Both the position numbers and the translations under genes were made by a program. From Myotis daubentonii (Eukaryota; Chordata; Mammalia; Chiroptera; Vespertilionidae): DNA of 64,000 nt. Positions 12,386 to 24,686 of this stretch are shown piece by piece (the first letter of the stretch is position 1; every line of letters begins with the position of its first letter). The stretch covers positions 34,003,796 to 34,067,795 of the forward strand of contig NC_081842.1 of NCBI RefSeq assembly GCF_963259705.1. The letters run 5' to 3'. A model generated the notes under the pieces. It saw nothing but the letters and a program-made list of their open reading frames with translations. It was not told where the DNA came from and searched no databases.

Positions 12386-15380
12386 CTTCTCATAACTACT
12401 CTACCTGGTGATTCCTTTTCATGCTGCCTGAGCTCAATACCAGCCCCCCTGCCACCCCCTCTGCACATAGATAGAGTTAAATGTGAAACCCATTGTGGAT
12501 TGATTCTGCTACATTAATTAATTCAGAGTATTGTTTTCTGATAGATTGTTTCCTATTGACTTCCATAATTAAACCATATGCAATATGAAAAATAATTTGA
12601 AATGTTTCACAATCTTTTCTCCATATCAATACATATATTGGGATGTGGTAGTCTACAAACAGACACAAAAACAATGTTGTTTTGATCTTTGTCTTTCTGG
12701 TAATGGTCATAGTTTCATATTTTCAAGTATCACAAGTAGAAATGCTAATCCTGTGTCCTCAAGGTCTCTTCCTCATCTTCAAGGATATAAGCAAAAGACA
12801 CTTGCTAAAAGACACAAAAGGCTGTTTTTCCTTCTCTAAAGCATTCAAGCTGCATACTGGTTTACAACTGGAGTCACTAGTCACAGACACCTTTACAAAT
12901 AGCCATTCTATTTCTCCCCATAATTTTATCATTTTGCTCAAAATGTACCATTTCCCTTGTACTTGCCATATGCCAAGTTGCCATTGTGTTTTAAGTGTTT
13001 CTACTGTATGCCAGCTCTACCTCATTTCACCGTACAGTGATGGCCTGATTGCTTATCCTTTGCTCCCATAAAACTTCTAGATTTGTTGAAGTAAATAACA
13101 TTAGTAGAATCCAATGTCAATACTCCGGTTTCATTCCGTGACCTCTGAGTTAGTGATCCTCTCTTGCTATTTAGTGCTAATTATGACTTTAAGAGATGCT
13201 GGTGAGATGGTCAAAGAATTAGATGTAATTAATATAATATAAAAGATCCAAATCTCCCATGAACATAAAGTAGATTATACAGTATCTTCATTCCATATGA
13301 CTTTACTTTGGTCTGAAATAATTTCCTTTACATTTTCATTTTTATCATAATTAAGAAATTATGCTGAATGGCTACATTTGCTTTAAGAATGAATAGAATT
13401 AAATCACTGTGCTGTCATTCTCCCCAAAGAACAAATCTTTGCTTGAAAAGGTATCCATCATAGCATTTTGTCCTTGGCCTTGTGCTAGTCACTACTGTCT
13501 GCAAGGTTGGATGAAAGGATGGGAGGAATGCTTATTAAATTTTCATGACACTGGAAAGTATAGTAAAATCAGTAACTCAGGATTCATACTTAAACTTATT
13601 CCAGGAGGCTGGAATACTTCACCAAAACAAATGGAATAAAATTTAAAATAGAAATAGGGAGAGTTATGATTTTAAACACAAAGAATTAACTGTATATGTA
13701 GAAGATGTGAATTCCTGCCTGAAGGAAATTTTTATAAAAATTTGGAGGATCTAAGTATAAAAATCTGGAGTTACGTATTAGTCAACAACCTGTATCTGGC
13801 ATAATACTATGCAATTTTACATGTTAGCTCCTGAAGACAAATAAAAGCACCTTACATCTTGCTTAAAACTAAGAGCATACCACATAGAAGTAATTAATTG
13901 GAGGCATTTCTTTAGGGAGTTAAACTAAAGCATTCTAGAGACTTTTTTTTCTGGGCATTGAATAAATACAAGAATAGAATACAGAACTATGAGTGTTCAT
14001 TAATTATGTCTTTGTCTATGCCCTCTTAGGTTCCATTTGTTCCAGTCATGGTTTTAGCAGTCTTAGTTTATTTTAGCATTTCCTGACACATCTGATATGC
14101 CAATGATTTATATTTTTAAAGAAACATTTCTAATTTCAACTGTATTTATTGAAGAAACATGTCTATATGTTGCTACAGATATATTCAGGGAATATTTTTC
14201 CTGCAAAAAAAAAAAGTTTTGTTTTTGTTTAAGCACATAAGTTCTTTGTCAAGTGTTTGTTGGAAACTCTGGGATTATGAACCAAAAATAATATAATACA
14301 TGATTCTAACTTGGATATGTTATTAATAGCTATTACTCATCCGCTCCCCCATCTGTAAAAGGAGTTTATTGTTGTCACTGTCAAATTTTAAAGTATGAAT
14401 AGAAGTGCATCTGGTGAGCATGTCAATATGAGTTTCCTTCAAAATATTACTCCAAGGTAGGTAAATAAAGTTATCCATGGCACATTGGAGAGACTCTTTT
14501 AACTGTAGCTGGGACCACGCTTGATCAGGAATGCTGTGGAAGGGACTGTTATCTTGGATCCCAGATTATACACAGTGAGGTCTTCAGTCTCAGAAAGGAC
14601 ACGATTCAATGTTTCTGGGCCACTTCTAAACATGATGAAATGTTAATTACTTAAGCTGCAAGTAAGGATAGCTTAAGTAATATGCTAATTTCTATGCACG
14701 CATGTTGATCCAACAAAACATACATTGAGTCTATTACTAGAACCAGTAGCATATTTGAGCACTTCAGTGAACTTGTGTTTTGCTGATTGGTAAATATGAA
14801 AAAGAATGAATTCTTAGAATGAGAAACTTCATGTTCAATAAATGTTCTAAGGCATGTCTTGTACTCTTATCCAAGGAAATGGGATTTTTGTATGCATCTT
14901 ATAAACTGTCTGAGGTTGGCCCTTAGGGTTGAGTAAATTCAAATCATCTTTGGACAATTTCTAAGGTGGAGTCACAAAGCGACCAAAATTATTCAAAATT
15001 GATTTTCTGCAGTGTTACATGGACATTTATGAAGAGTGAGACTGAGAATAAATTTTTATTGAATTATATCCCTCTTGAATATTTTTTAAATTTCATGCAG
15101 CAACTGTATCCTCCTTCTGGAATATACAGATAAGAAGTGTTATAATTCTCATCTCTTTGGTATCTAAAATAGGTTTCCATAAAGGAATACTGAGTGAAAG
15201 CTAGAGACCATGTAGCTTGAGAGGATGCAGGTGAGAGATTAAATCCACCTGTAGTTCAGGAGACCAGGGCAAACAATGGTCAGATACTAAAGGTGCTGCA
15301 TGTGAAAACACACTGAGGCAAGACCTTTTGAATCAAGGACCCATGAGAACAGACGCAGTTAAGAGTTTGTAGCCACATAC
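12386..15380. other. AT-rich stretch, nothing recognised apart from one inverted repeat
   Basis: About 3 kb with no named gene or repeat. A perfect 12-bp inverted repeat lies at 14646-14681 and is listed separately. Confidence 0.45.
14646..14681. repeat. Perfect 12-bp inverted repeat
   Basis: attacttaagct (14646-14657) and its exact reverse complement agcttaagtaat (14670-14681) flank a 12-nt loop. It sits in apparently unique DNA with homeodomain-like TTAAT and octamer-like atgctaat motifs nearby. Function unknown. Confidence 0.8.
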
Positions 15381-15390
15381 AGGTATCAGT

Positions 15391-16911
15391 ATTTTTTTTT
15401 AATATATCTTTATTGTTGAAAGTAATACAGATGTACCTTTTTTCCCCATTGACCCCTTCTAGAAGGTCCCCTCCTCCTGCCCCAGGCTTTACCCCACTAT
15501 TGTCTGTGTCCATGGGTTATGCATATATATAGTATGCATACAAGTTCTTTGTCTAATTTCTTTCCACTCACCCATCCACTCCCACCTTCCCTCTGAGATT
15601 CATCAGTCTGTTACATGTTTCTCTGGATCTGTTTTGTTCATCAGTTTATTTTATTCTTTAGATTCTACATATGAAGTGAGATCATGTGATACTTGTCTTT
15701 CTTTGGCTTATTTCGCTTAGCATAATACTTTCCAGGTCCCTACATGCTGTCTCAAAGGGTAAGAGGTCCTTCTTTTTTACAACATCAACGATGTGAATGT
15801 ACCACAGATTTTTTATCTACTCATCTACTGATGGGCACTGGAGCTGTTTCCAGATTTTAGCCATTATAAATTGTGCTGCTATGAACATAGGGGTGCATAC
15901 ATTCTTTCTGATTAGTGTTTTGGGTTTCTTAAGATATATTCCTAGAAGTGGCATCACTGGGTCAAATGGCAGTTTCATTTTTAATTTTATGAGGAAACTC
16001 CATACTATTTTCCATAGTGGCTGCACCAGTCTGCATTACCACCAGCATTGTACTAGGGTCCCCTTTCCTCCACATCCTCGTCAGCACTGGCTATTTGTTG
16101 ATTTGTTGACGATAGCCATTCTTACAGGTGTGAGGTGATACCTCATTGTAGTTTTCATTTGCACCTCTCTGATGATTATTGACTTTGAGCATTTTTTCAC
16201 ATGTCTTTAGGACATCTGTATGTCTACTTTGGAGAAGTGTCTATTTAGGTCTTTTGCCCATATTTTAATTGGATTGCTTATCTTCCTTAAAGACCCCAAA
16301 ATAGCCACAGCAACCTTGATAAAGAAGAACAAACTGGGGGGGGGGGTCACAGTACCACATATCAAGTTATATTACAAAGCACTGTAATCAAAACAGCTGG
16401 TACTCACACAAGAACAGGCATATAGATCAATGGAACAGAACAGAGATCCCAGAAATTGAACCACACCATTATGCTCTACTAATATTTGACAAAGGAGGCA
16501 AGAGCATACAATGAAGTCAAGACAGCCTCTTTAATAAATGGTGTTGCGAAAATTGGATAGGTACATATAAAAAAAAAAAGAAAAGAAAGAAACTAGACCA
16601 CCAACTTACACTGTACACAAGAATAGACTCAAAATGGATAAAAGACTTAAATGTAAGTCATGAAACCATAAAAATTCTAGAAGAAAACAGAGGCAGCAAA
16701 ATCTCAGATATCTCTCATAGCAATATGTTTGCTGATTCTTCCCCTAGGGCAAGGGGGGAAAAGGAGAAAATAAACAAATGTGACTTCATAAAAATAAAAA
16801 GCTTATGTACAGCAAAAGAAACCATCAACAAAATGAAAAGGGAGCCCACTGAATAGGAGAACATATTTTCTAATGATACACCTGGTAAGGGGTTAACATC
16901 CAAAATATATA
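15391..16911 (-). mobile_element. Twin-primed L1 with inverted 5' half
   Basis: 15391-16288 is the L1 3' UTR and ORF2 C-terminal region on the minus strand. 16289-16911 is the adjoining upstream ORF2 segment on the plus strand. The two halves are nearly contiguous in L1 order (the inverted half ends at the KGLTSKIYK-type region just upstream of where the minus half begins). The flanks aggtatcagt(a/g)tttt (from 15381 and from 16912) are a TSD, so this is a single event. Frames are broken. Confidence 0.9.
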
Positions 16912-16926
16912 AGGTATCAGTGTTTT

Positions 16927-18975
16927 GAAAGACTGAGAGCAGAGTATTTTTCTATGAGCATTCTGCTTTCCCTTACAAAATAGCCATACATTTCTTTTTT
17001 CTCCTCCGATATGAGTTGCTCATTAAAAACATTTTTTTTTAATTTTTCTTGGAAATACGATCTCATGTCTACTTTAAATTTTATTTGCTATTATTTTTTC
17101 TTACTTCAAATTTAAAACCTTGAGTTCTGTTGTAAATAAATTTCAGAAAAGAAAACAATGACATTTTTGTCAGGTAAATTTTTACCTTCCTTTAGATCTC
17201 TTTCACTTTGGAAAAAATATTGTCTACAAAATTTATGATATAGAAATATTTGAGCTTATGTGCTGAATAGATTCTTTTTCATGTGTTGTCACACTCGTTA
17301 TAAAAATAAATAATTTTTACTTTTTCTTAGCTAAGTATACATTCCAGCATCCTGGAATCAAGGGCCCTTAGGCTTGGAAGGAACATTAAGCGTTGTATAG
17401 CTCATTTACTCTTATATTACTGAATCTACAGTATTTCTGCCAACTATCAGTGTGGTCTGAATCAATACTTTAGTGAGTGGGAACATAAAACTTTTTGAGG
17501 TGGTCTATCTTTCTTTGGAGAGCATGATCCATTAGAAAATTTTTGTTATTAAACAAAATCTCTCTCTGACAAAATTGGGGGCTTATTATAAGACAAGTGT
17601 AGTCTCTTCCCTTCTCTTCATGTGTTTACATGTTGCCAACACAATCTCTACACCTGACCTGTTGAGTCTTTTCTTCTTCATTTCTTTCTGGCATCTATAG
17701 ATTTTTCAACTGAATATTATTTTGAATTATTTCACTATTTTCATCACTCTCCTCTGATAGCTCTTGCTGATGTATATTATATTTTTTAAATGTGGCACCT
17801 ATACCTGATTACGATTGTCCAAAATAAAATAGAAAGGAACTGCCATATGGTTGATTCTATTAGAATAGCCTAAAATACTATTAGACTCTTTAGTGGCCAT
17901 ATTTACCGCTCCCTTTAATTGTGCTGTTTACTAAAATCCCTCAACTTTTATATGACTTCCAGTTCCTAAGTCACAGCTCTTATCCTTTACTTTGTCTGCT
18001 CAAGCAAAAATCTGCCACAAATTGCTATTCAGCAGGCAATTTGTGACTATTAAATAATCTTCCCTCCTTTCATACAGTTACTCTTACATGTTATTATGTC
18101 CATATTAAAGGTTGGAGGCTCAGAAAAAATGATTCACTTCATTTGTTATTTTTTAAAATTTTATCTCTTAGATTTTGATTCTATGTGATGAGTTAGAAAA
18201 CTTTAAAGAAAAGCTAAAATGAGGTCACTGAAATACAAATAAAATGTGCTATGCATTTGAAAAAGTACCTTTAGGTAGATATGCCAGTACATGCCTAATT
18301 TGAACGAAAATTATAGGTTTTTTGGCATTTCTATGAAGTGCAAATTTTGAGGAACCTTCATATCTTTTACTTTTTGAGCTTTCCTTTACGACTTATATAA
18401 AGACAGGCCTAAAAATAGTGACTATTATAGGATAAAAGTAACTTGAAAGTTTGAATACTACCTCTCTCTCATCCTGGCTCCTAACTGGATAAAAATATGT
18501 GATATATTTTATTTCTTTGTTTTCGCTCTTTTCATAATTAAAGAGCTCTTATTCGAATCCTATATGCTTTCTCTTTTATTTGTGGTATTAATTTTGTAAG
18601 CCCCAGCCCAAGGGTAAGTCTATCATATTCATGTATGCTGATTCAGTCTATACATACAATCAAAATAAAATTAATAGTTTTAAAGCCAATGGAATAATCA
18701 AGTGAAAGGAATCACTCTTGGTGATTGTGGTATTTCCAAGATTTGTCAGGTAGTTTGGCAACTTAACTTATCTAAAAAATTTCCCATTTTGACTCAAAAA
18801 TATGAGAACTATTAAACATGAAACTCAATTCTTATCATGTCCTTGCTCTGGCCCACTGGAACCAATAGCAGGTGGCAAAAATATACTCCAGTGCATATCA
18901 GTCATCAGTGTGAAAGCCAGATATGAGGAAAAACTTGGTGTTAAGAATATGTATTCATGAAGAAAATATTAAGCA
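16927..18975. other. AT-rich stretch, nothing recognised
   Basis: About 2 kb with no gene, RNA gene or repeat that I can name. Confidence 0.45.
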
Positions 18976-19280
18976 TATATATATATAAAAGCCTTAGTGA
19001 CCTTCCGACCGTTTGACCATCCGACCAGTAACCATGATGTGCAATGACCACCAGGGGGCAGACGCTCTGCCAAGCTGTGGTGACTTGGCAGTTGTGGTTC
19101 TCAGGTGACACACCCAGAACCAGAGAGGAGGAAGCCCAATTCTGGGGTGTGTCACCAGAGAACTGCCATCTTGCAATCCAGGACCCCTCAGGGGATGTTG
19201 GAGAGCTGATTTCAGCCTGATCCCCACAGGCCAGGCCGAGGGACCCCACCAGTGCACGAATCCATGCACCAGGTTTCTAG
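18976..19280 (+). mobile_element. HeliBat-type Helitron (H4)
   Basis: The 5' end is of the atatataaaagccttagtga type. The 3' end has gtgcacgaatccatgcac then caggtttctag and T. It carries an intact CTCF-like core ccaccagggggcag at 19048-19061. It is non-autonomous. Confidence 0.9.
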
Positions 19281-19554
19281 TTACAAATGATAGCCAAATG
19301 CAAGAGGTGGTTTCTATTATATGTAACATATACATATCATTCCTCAGAGCCACACATAAGTAATAATATTATTCTAATGAACTAGTAGCAACTTATAACA
19401 GCATTTATCATTTTACTAAATAAAATATTACTTTGTTTTTACAACACAGGTAAAAATATTACATCACATATGTATTTAATTTAGACAAAATCAACTATAG
19501 TAACTTAAAAGAGGGACTTTTTAAAAATTGTGTGACATTGTTTAAGAAGGTTAT

Positions 19555-19680
19555 ATAGGTTTTGAGTGCATATTTCTATAAACATAACCTGTGTATTGCA
19601 TTGTATGAACACCACCCAAAGTCAAATCATCTTCTGTTGCCATGTATTTAGCCCCCTTTACCATTCACTACCCCCTATCC
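19555..19680 (-). repeat. Old L1 3' UTR fragment, antisense
   Basis: Contains accacccaaagtcaaatcat and ttagccccctttacc, typical of the antisense 3' UTR of older L1s. It adjoins the 3' end of the PSENEN retrocopy. Confidence 0.5.
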
Positions 19681-20051
19681 CTATTGTGGGAGAATGAGAA
19701 GGTCCCAGGCCTGTGTAGACAAAGTTGTCAGGGGTACACAGAGGTATGGTGAGGGAGAGGTAGTCTCCAAAGATGCTCCAATGGGACTGGTAGATCTGGA
19801 AGATGGTGATCCAGGTGTGGAGTACAGTCACCCAGAAGAGAAAGTCCACAGCTAAGTGCCAGACATAGCCTTAGGTTTGACTCTGCTCTGTGTATGCTGG
19901 GACAAGGAAGGCTTCTCAGAAAAACCAGAAGATGTAGACCAGCCAGGGAAAAGGCGGGAAAGCTAACCCACCCAGGCAGTACTTTTGGCATAGGTTCAAC
20001 TTCTACTCTTGGACACTCACTCCAAGTTCATAGCTGCTCTGGAGCTGCATA
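19681..20051 (-). pseudogene. PSENEN: Processed pseudogene of presenilin enhancer 2 (PEN-2), gamma-secretase subunit
   Basis: The minus strand encodes an intronless, near full-length copy of the roughly 101-residue PEN-2 protein, the small membrane subunit that matures presenilin in gamma-secretase. Start-equivalent ATG is at 20031-20029 and the stop-equivalent at 19730-19728. Recognisable pieces are [46 protein letters not shown] and [10 protein letters not shown]. Damage: a stop at codon 5, a 1-bp deletion shortly after it, in-frame stops replacing an Arg (after FWFF) and a Lys (after QSQ), and a 1-bp deletion at the natural stop so the frame runs on into 3' UTR-like sequence. The parent gene has introns and this copy has none, so it is a retrocopy. 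I see no poly(A) or clear TSD. It lies against a MaLR LTR piece and is surely non-functional as protein. Confidence 0.9.
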
Positions 20052-20215
20052 GTCAGGAAGGTCTCTGTGCTTTCTCTTCTTATAAGAATACTAATCCAAT
20101 TGTGAAGGTTCCACCTTTATGACCTTATATAAACATAATTATTTCCCAAAGAGGCTTCAGCACAGGAATTTTGATGGAACACACTTTAGACCATAGTAAT
20201 GGTAGATTACAAACT
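20052..20215 (-). repeat. MaLR LTR fragment, antisense
   Basis: Antisense MLT1/MST text: cttcttataagaatactaat, gaaggttccacctttatgac and tttagaccatagtaatgg. The boundary with the PSENEN copy is approximate. Confidence 0.6.
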
Positions 20216-20337
20216 TTGAGGTCATGGATCATGTTTTTGACCTTTGATTCTTCAAAACTTCTATAGTAGGGCTTTGCATATTTTGTACTCAATAAATATA
20301 TGGACTGCTTGTCTAAAACTAATCATAATAGGGAGAA

Positions 20338-20352
20338 ACTAAGATGGCGGCA
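20338..20352 (+). promoter_or_regulatory. YY1-like site at HAL1 5' end
   Basis: aagatggcggc lies about 10 bp from the first base of the element. L1 promoters of mammals commonly start with such a YY1 motif, which sets accurate transcription initiation. The role here is inferred from position and the same motif in the second HAL1. Confidence 0.6.
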
Positions 20353-21370
20353 TAGATAAACACCGGGAAATTGCCGCCTCCCACAACAATTGAAAAATAC
20401 CGCAAAGGACAGAGCGGACATCATCCAGTAAATTCTACAACTAGAAGGAAAGAAAAGCACACTGAGAGCCAGAGAAGCTGCGGAGGTGAAGTGCAGAGGT
20501 ACGGCGGCTCACGCGCGTGCGGAAAGGCGGTGGCACCTGAGGACGCGGCTGTCTTTTTGAATCACAAGCTCCCGACTGCTCTGAACTCTGGTTCCAGGAA
20601 GTCTCTGGGGACCCAGGACTCATACGGGGAGAAGCTACACTGTCGGGCAGCGGGCGAACTTGAGAGCGGCTTTCCCTCAGAGGTGCTTGCAGCCGTTACC
20701 GGGACACTGAGACACGCGACTCCTTAGGGCTGGGCTGAGAATCAGCCATAGCTGCTTGCTTCGCCCTTTGATTCCCTGAGACCCCGCCCCACCCAGGCTG
20801 CAGCAGAGGCTTTTGCATGTGAATGTACCGGCCCTTTGCAAACTGATAATTACCTAACTGCAGCCCCAGGCAGACCCTGAACTTCCAAGAGAAGGCCCAA
20901 GGCCCTGCAGCGGCTTGCATTGCTTCACAGCTGAGCCTCTTCGTGGCTCCTGCTGTGTGGCCTCAGGCAGAGGCTGAGTTAGCACCTCCTTAGATCCAGG
21001 AGCCACTGTACCCAATGGTCAGAGGGGGACCATCCAGATTGCAACTCCTCAGATCCATAAGGGACACACTCAGGGAGCAGACTCAGTGAGCACCAAAGCC
21101 CCACTGAAGCAAGTCTTGCCCCAGAAGGGTGTCTTCAGCACAGAAGTTCTCCCACTTCAGACACAGCTGATTCTCACAGCCAATTGGCTTGGAGGTCAAT
21201 TCCTCCCAGTGCTCCTACAACAACCAAGGCACCAAGAGTGCACCAAGAGTGTCCACCTCAGGTAACTGGGGAAGCTGAGCCACTGGGCCCTACAGGACAC
21301 CTAGCATACAAAGCCACTCTATCAACACAGGGAAGCAGCCAAAATGCGGAGACAAAGAAACAGGTCAGAA

Positions 21371-22210
21371 ATGGCAGAAATGGAGGAAAGCAAATGACTG
21401 GATATAGAGTTCAAGGCCACGTTTATAAGGTTTTTCAAGAATTTTATGGAAACCGCCGATAAATTTAATGAATCCCTCAATAAGTATAGTGAGACCATGG
21501 AGGACATGAAAAAGGACCAACTAGAAATTAAGCATACACTGACTGAAATAAAGAATAATTTACAGAGATCCAACAGCAGACAAGAGGATCCCAAGAATCA
21601 AGTCAAAGATTTGAAATACAAAGAAACAAAAAATACCCAACCGAAAAAGAAAAAACAAAAGAGATTCCAAAAATATGAAGATAGTGTAAGGAACCTCTGG
21701 GACAACTTCAAGCGTACCAACATCAGAATTATAGGGGTACCAGAAGGAGAGAGAGGGCAAGATATTGAAAACCTTTTTGAAGAAATAATGACAGAAAACT
21801 TCCCCTACCTGGTGAAAGAAATGGACTTACAAGTCCAGGAAGCACAGAGAACCCCAAACAAAAGGAATCCAAAGAGGACCACACCAAGACACATCATAAT
21901 TAAAATGCCAAGAGCAAAAGATAAAGAGAGAATCTTAAAAGCAGCAAGAGAAAGATAGTCAGTTACCTACAAGGGAGTACCCATACGACTGTCAGCTGAT
22001 TTCTCAACAGAAACCATGCAGGCCAGAAGAGAGTGGCAAGAAATATTCAAAGTGATGAATAGCAAGAACCTGCAACCAAGATTACTTTATCCAGCAAAGC
22101 TATCATTCAGAATAGAAGGTCAGATAAAGAGCTTCACGGATAAGAAAAAGCTAAAGGAGTTCATCACCACCAAACCAGCATTATATGAAATGCTGAAAGG
22201 TATTCTTTAA
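21371..22210 (+). pseudogene. HAL1/L1 ORF1p (RNA-binding chaperone), inactivated
   Basis: L1 ORF1p coats its RNA as a trimer in the ribonucleoprotein particle. Here about 279 codons run from an ATG at 21371 to the natural stop at 22208-22210, with two in-frame stops: TGA at 21395-21397 and TAG at 21956-21958 (a Gln codon in the second copy at 34861). The order is a Lys/Glu-rich coiled coil (METADKF to about KRFQKYEDS), an RRM-like core with IRIIGVPEGERGQDIENLF, and the C-terminal domain with RTTPRHIIIKM, ARREW and YPAKLSF. The frame is otherwise colinear with family members, slightly shorter than primate ORF1p (about 338 residues). The upstream ATG frame at 21184 belongs to the 5' UTR. Confidence 0.92.
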
Positions 22211-22667
22211 GAAGAGGAAGAAGAAAAAGGAACTCTTACCATTTGCCACAGCATGGATGGAACTGGAGAGTGGATAAATACCACAGGATTTCACTCATTT
22301 GTGGAATATAACGAACAACATAAACTGATGAACAAGGACTGATCCAGAGACGGAGAGGCATTGATTGGGCCTTGGAGGGAAGGTAGGGGAGGGTGGGGGT
22401 GAGGGGGAAAGATCAACCAAAGAACTTTTATGCAAGCATATAGGCCTAACCAATGGACATGGACAACAGGGGGGTGAGGGCATGAGCGGGGGGGGGGGGG
22501 TAGAGGGTAACGTGGGGACAAGGACACATATGTAATATCTTAATCAATAAAAAAATATATTAAAAATAAATAAAAATAAAACTAATCATAATAGCCAGCA
22601 TTAATCATATTCATTAATCATATTCATTTTAATTCATATTCATTTTATTGTAAAATTCTATTAGTTA

Positions 22668-23085
22668 GTTAGGGTTGCCCTAACAAAATACCACAGATTT
22701 GGTGGCTTTGACCAAATCTCACAATAGTTTTCTCACAATCGAGGAAGCTAGATGTCCAAGATTAAGGTGGACATTGGCAGGTTTGCTTTCTCTGGAGGTC
22801 TTTCTCCGTGGATTTCTTCTCTCTCCACCTTCACACATGGCCTTTCCTCTGTGCACACACACTCTGTGTTTCTTCTTCTTCTTCTAAGGGCCTCTTCTTA
22901 ATACTCCTATGGAATTAGAGTTTCACTCTTAAGACATCATTTAACCTTCATTAACTCCTTAGATGTCCTATCTCCAAACATAATGGAATTGGGAGTTAGA
23001 GCCTCACCTTATGAATTGTGTGTGTGTGTGGGGGGGGGGGGGCGGTCAGGGGGGTGCAATTTAGTCCAAAAGCTCTCACAAGCTA
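22668..23085 (-). repeat. MaLR (MLT1/MST-like) LTR, antisense
   Basis: Antisense MaLR signature: gccctaacaaaataccacag, ttttctcacaatcgaggaag, tctccaaacataatgg and aatttagtccaaaagctctc. It carries a short TTC run and a TG/G run. Confidence 0.75.
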
Positions 23086-24379
23086 ACTGTCTCTACATTC
23101 TTATCTCATGACATTAACCGAACATAGTCACAGTGCCATAACTAATTTGCAAAGTAGACTGGGAATTGTAGTCTTTATTCAGAGTGCCCACATGCCCTGC
23201 TAAAAATTCTATTAATATGGATGAATGAATGAAATAGATATTTGTGGGCAAATAAATTGGGAGGCACATATGACTCCAATGTTTTATACATAAAGATGAA
23301 TATAAGAAAATTACATGTTTATATACACATTGTAAATGACAAAAAAATAATTTTTTCCTTGAATATTGCAAAGCATCTCATACTTAACAAAAGAAGCTAG
23401 TTGAAATTCACTAAGTATTTTAATGTAACACTTGAAAAATAATTAACAATCATATTTAGAAACAAACTCTTACATTTATTTAATTAAGAAAATGGTTTTC
23501 ATATTCACGTGTTTTTTTTTAATGTTTCAAGAATTCAAGGTAGCATCTGTATGGCAAGTGATTAAAACCATTTTTTGATATTTTAACATCATTTAGTCTC
23601 CCAGTGCACCATGCATGTTATGAATGTCAAGTGGAGAGAGAGAGAGGTTTTCTTCAAGTTAGTAAAAAATAAAAACCAGATAATTTAATTCATGTATTCA
23701 TCTGAGGTCATCTTACTAAAAGAATGACACTCTCCTGTTCTCTAGTTTAAAACCATTTATATCTGTGGTGTAGGTCACATAAGCAACATAGAAAATCTAA
23801 GATGAGTCACTTCAAAATTTTAATATGTACAGTCTGATATAACTGAGTTTTACAGAAACTGGTAACACTTTGACAGTATGTATTTTTAAAAGCATCTTTT
23901 TACAAAAGTCTCAAAGCACTTTACATTTGAAACATTGAAATCTCCAAAGAAAGAAAAATAGAAATCTGAAGCAGTCGGAAGCATAGATCAATTTGGGAGT
24001 AATTACTTCAATTATTTCTTATAAAGTCATTTTGTATTAAGTGAAAATAGTCTTAAGTTTTAAACATTTTTAGGATTAAGAGTGGCAGGCTCCAGCCTTT
24101 GTTCTCTTATAAAAAAAATATGAGCCCCATTATTCTATGTTGTTAATGGACTTTTGTGGGTTGTTTTTTAGATAAAGGAAAGTATATAATTGCTTAGAAT
24201 AATCAAGAGGGCCAGCCAAATCTGTTTTTCTTAAGTGCAATCACATGTCAGTAATTGAAAACTAAAAATGTGGATGAAGAATTTCTTTCAATGGTCATAA
24301 ATTTTGCATGTGATTCCAACCCAATATTTTTCTTCCCATTGTAATACTGTCTATGCCAACTTACTTGGGAATGATCTTT
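23086..24379. other. AT-rich stretch, nothing recognised
   Basis: No named gene or repeat. The DNA is plausibly unique. Confidence 0.45.
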
Positions 24380-24640
24380 AGACTTCCAGTGGTTCAGAAC
24401 ACAGACTCTGGAGTTGGTTTTAAACCCCAATTCAAAAATTATTAAGCTATGTGACCTGGAATAACTCACTTAAACTTTCTGAGCCTTAATTTGCATCTTG
24501 ATATAATTAATGGGAATGATAATAGTACCTATCCTATTGTGTTGTTGTCGGTATCAAAGAAATCAGTATATTAAAAGTATATTACAGCATCTGTCCAATA
24601 ATTAGTGTTGAAGTAGCTGTCGTTCTTAGGTTCTTTCCAA
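24380..24640 (+). repeat. MIR SINE
   Basis: Sense MIR pattern: aagctatgtgacctggaata, aaactttctgagccttaatt and aatgataatagtacctatcc. Confidence 0.8.
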
Positions 24641-24686
24641 CTCTAATGTTTTATGATTCTGTGATCTCTATTTATAGATACTTTTT

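Larger units (their letters stand above)
20332..22576 (+). mobile_element. Full-length HAL1 (half-L1): 5' UTR, ORF1, L1-type 3' tail, no ORF2
   Basis: A perfect 18-bp TSD taaaactaatcataatag (20314-20331 and 22577-22594) brackets the whole 2245-bp unit, so this ORF2-less transcript was inserted in one event. Order: about 1.04 kb GC-rich 5' UTR opening with aagatggcgg, ORF1 (21371-22210), then a 366-bp 3' end. Just after the ORF1 stop the tail carries a scrap of L1 ORF2 C-terminal coding sequence (ggaactcttaccatttgc, then catggatggaactggagag) that also occurs in the L1 at 4898-6124. A G-rich 3' UTR and an A-rich tail follow. HAL1s are known L1-derived elements that borrow L1 enzyme in trans. 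Subfamily A in my notation. Confidence 0.93.

Noticed and set aside
21184..21462. 92-codon frame upstream of HAL1 ORF1 as an extra protein
   Set aside because: It lies in the 5' UTR and overlaps ORF1 in another phase; the colinear ORF1 frame begins at 21371.
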